Assembly: GCA_030691805.1 (NCBI GenBank)
Contig: JAUYDP010000058.1
Location: 1 to 6,676, forward strand
Direction: 5' to 3'
Source: Dehalococcoidia bacterium
GTDB taxonomy: Bacteria > Chloroflexota > Dehalococcoidia > JAUYDP01
Length of the DNA stretch: 6,676 nt
Position 1 is the stretch's first letter; every line of letters starts with the position of its first letter. Shown piece after piece: positions 6,375 through 6,676 of the stretch. The translations under genes and the position numbers were made by a program. The notes under the pieces were generated by a model. The model was not told the DNA's origin and searched no databases. It saw only the letters and a list, made by a program, of their open reading frames with translations.

Positions 6375-6676
6375 GTGGTTACCTTCACACAACGCGTAGC
6401 AATAGCCCCAATCGGGGGTGGACGACTCAAGGAGCTTGAAGCCCTGGTTGACGCAGGAGCCACGTACACCTGGATTCCCCCGTCCGTTCTGGAGGAGCTT
6501 GGCATTACTTCCGAGGAGCAACTTACATTCGTCCCGGCCGATGGACGCGAAGCTAGCTATCCAATTGCCCAAGTGAGAGTAAGGCTCGACGGCAGGGAGC
6601 GGTTTACGATCTGCGTTTTCGGCGAAGAGGGCACGGAGCCCTTGTTGGGAGCTGTCACACTGGAGGAATTCGGCCT
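6375..6676 (+). CDS. Second retropepsin-like protein, DAG motif variant (3' end beyond window)
   Basis: An open frame starts at GTG 6375, with AGGA (6366-6369) five bases upstream and seven bases after the previous stop. It runs to the right edge: 100 codons and two bases. Residues 20-35 read ELEALVDAGATYTWIPPSVL in context, the usual retropepsin loop except that Ala27 replaces Thr or Ser (DAG, not DTG/DSG). The second family element is EPLLGAVTLEEFGL at 88-101, typical of prokaryotic clan AA proteases. Only the last strand or two should be missing. The catalytic Asp26 remains, but the Thr that braces the active site is lost, so activity may be reduced. It could act as a pseudoenzyme or as a partner of the upstream protease. 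Confidence 0.78.
   Translation, partial: MVTFTQRVAIAPIGGGRLKELEALVDAGATYTWIPPSVLEELGITSEEQLTFVPADGREASYPIAQVRVRLDGRERFTICVFGEEGTEPLLGAVTLEEFG

Overview
The window reads as a piece of a bacterial chromosome of moderately high GC, most like an uncultured Chloroflexota (Dehalococcoidia-type) genome. This is inference from the gene content, the style of the proteins and a GTAGGGGCG-type interspersed palindrome; no rRNA or other taxonomic marker is present. Every base belongs to a gene except one 207-base divergent intergenic region and a few short gaps.

Left half, minus strand (read right to left, 3433 to 1): a tight operon of four genes. The first two are housekeeping: a TsaC/Sua5-type threonylcarbamoyl-AMP synthase (tRNA t6A modification) and ribose-5-phosphate isomerase B. 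An ATGA overlap leads into a P-loop AAA/STAND-like ATPase of 442 residues. That gene overlaps a large protein starting with GTG, made of an unusual N-terminal domain and kinesin-light-chain-like TPR repeats; it runs off the left edge. The ATPase and TPR protein look like a two-component signalling or conflict pair, and are the best candidate here for a poorly described system. The TPR units are nearly identical at DNA level with a 120-base period.

Middle (3434-3640): the divergent control region. It holds overlapping candidate promoters facing both ways, a perfect 29-base palindrome and a second perfect hairpin with 9-base arms. Both hairpins would lie in the leader of the minus-strand operon.

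Right half, plus strand: guaA (GMP synthase) with an unusual N-terminal extension of about 50 residues, followed without a visible terminator by four small genes. These are a HicB-like protein with an internally duplicated tail and no HicA partner, a DUF5678-like small protein, a retropepsin-like aspartic protease (DTG motif), and a second retropepsin-like protein cut by the right edge, whose motif reads DAG instead of DTG. Spacing and overlaps suggest they are read from the guaA transcript or a common accessory cassette.
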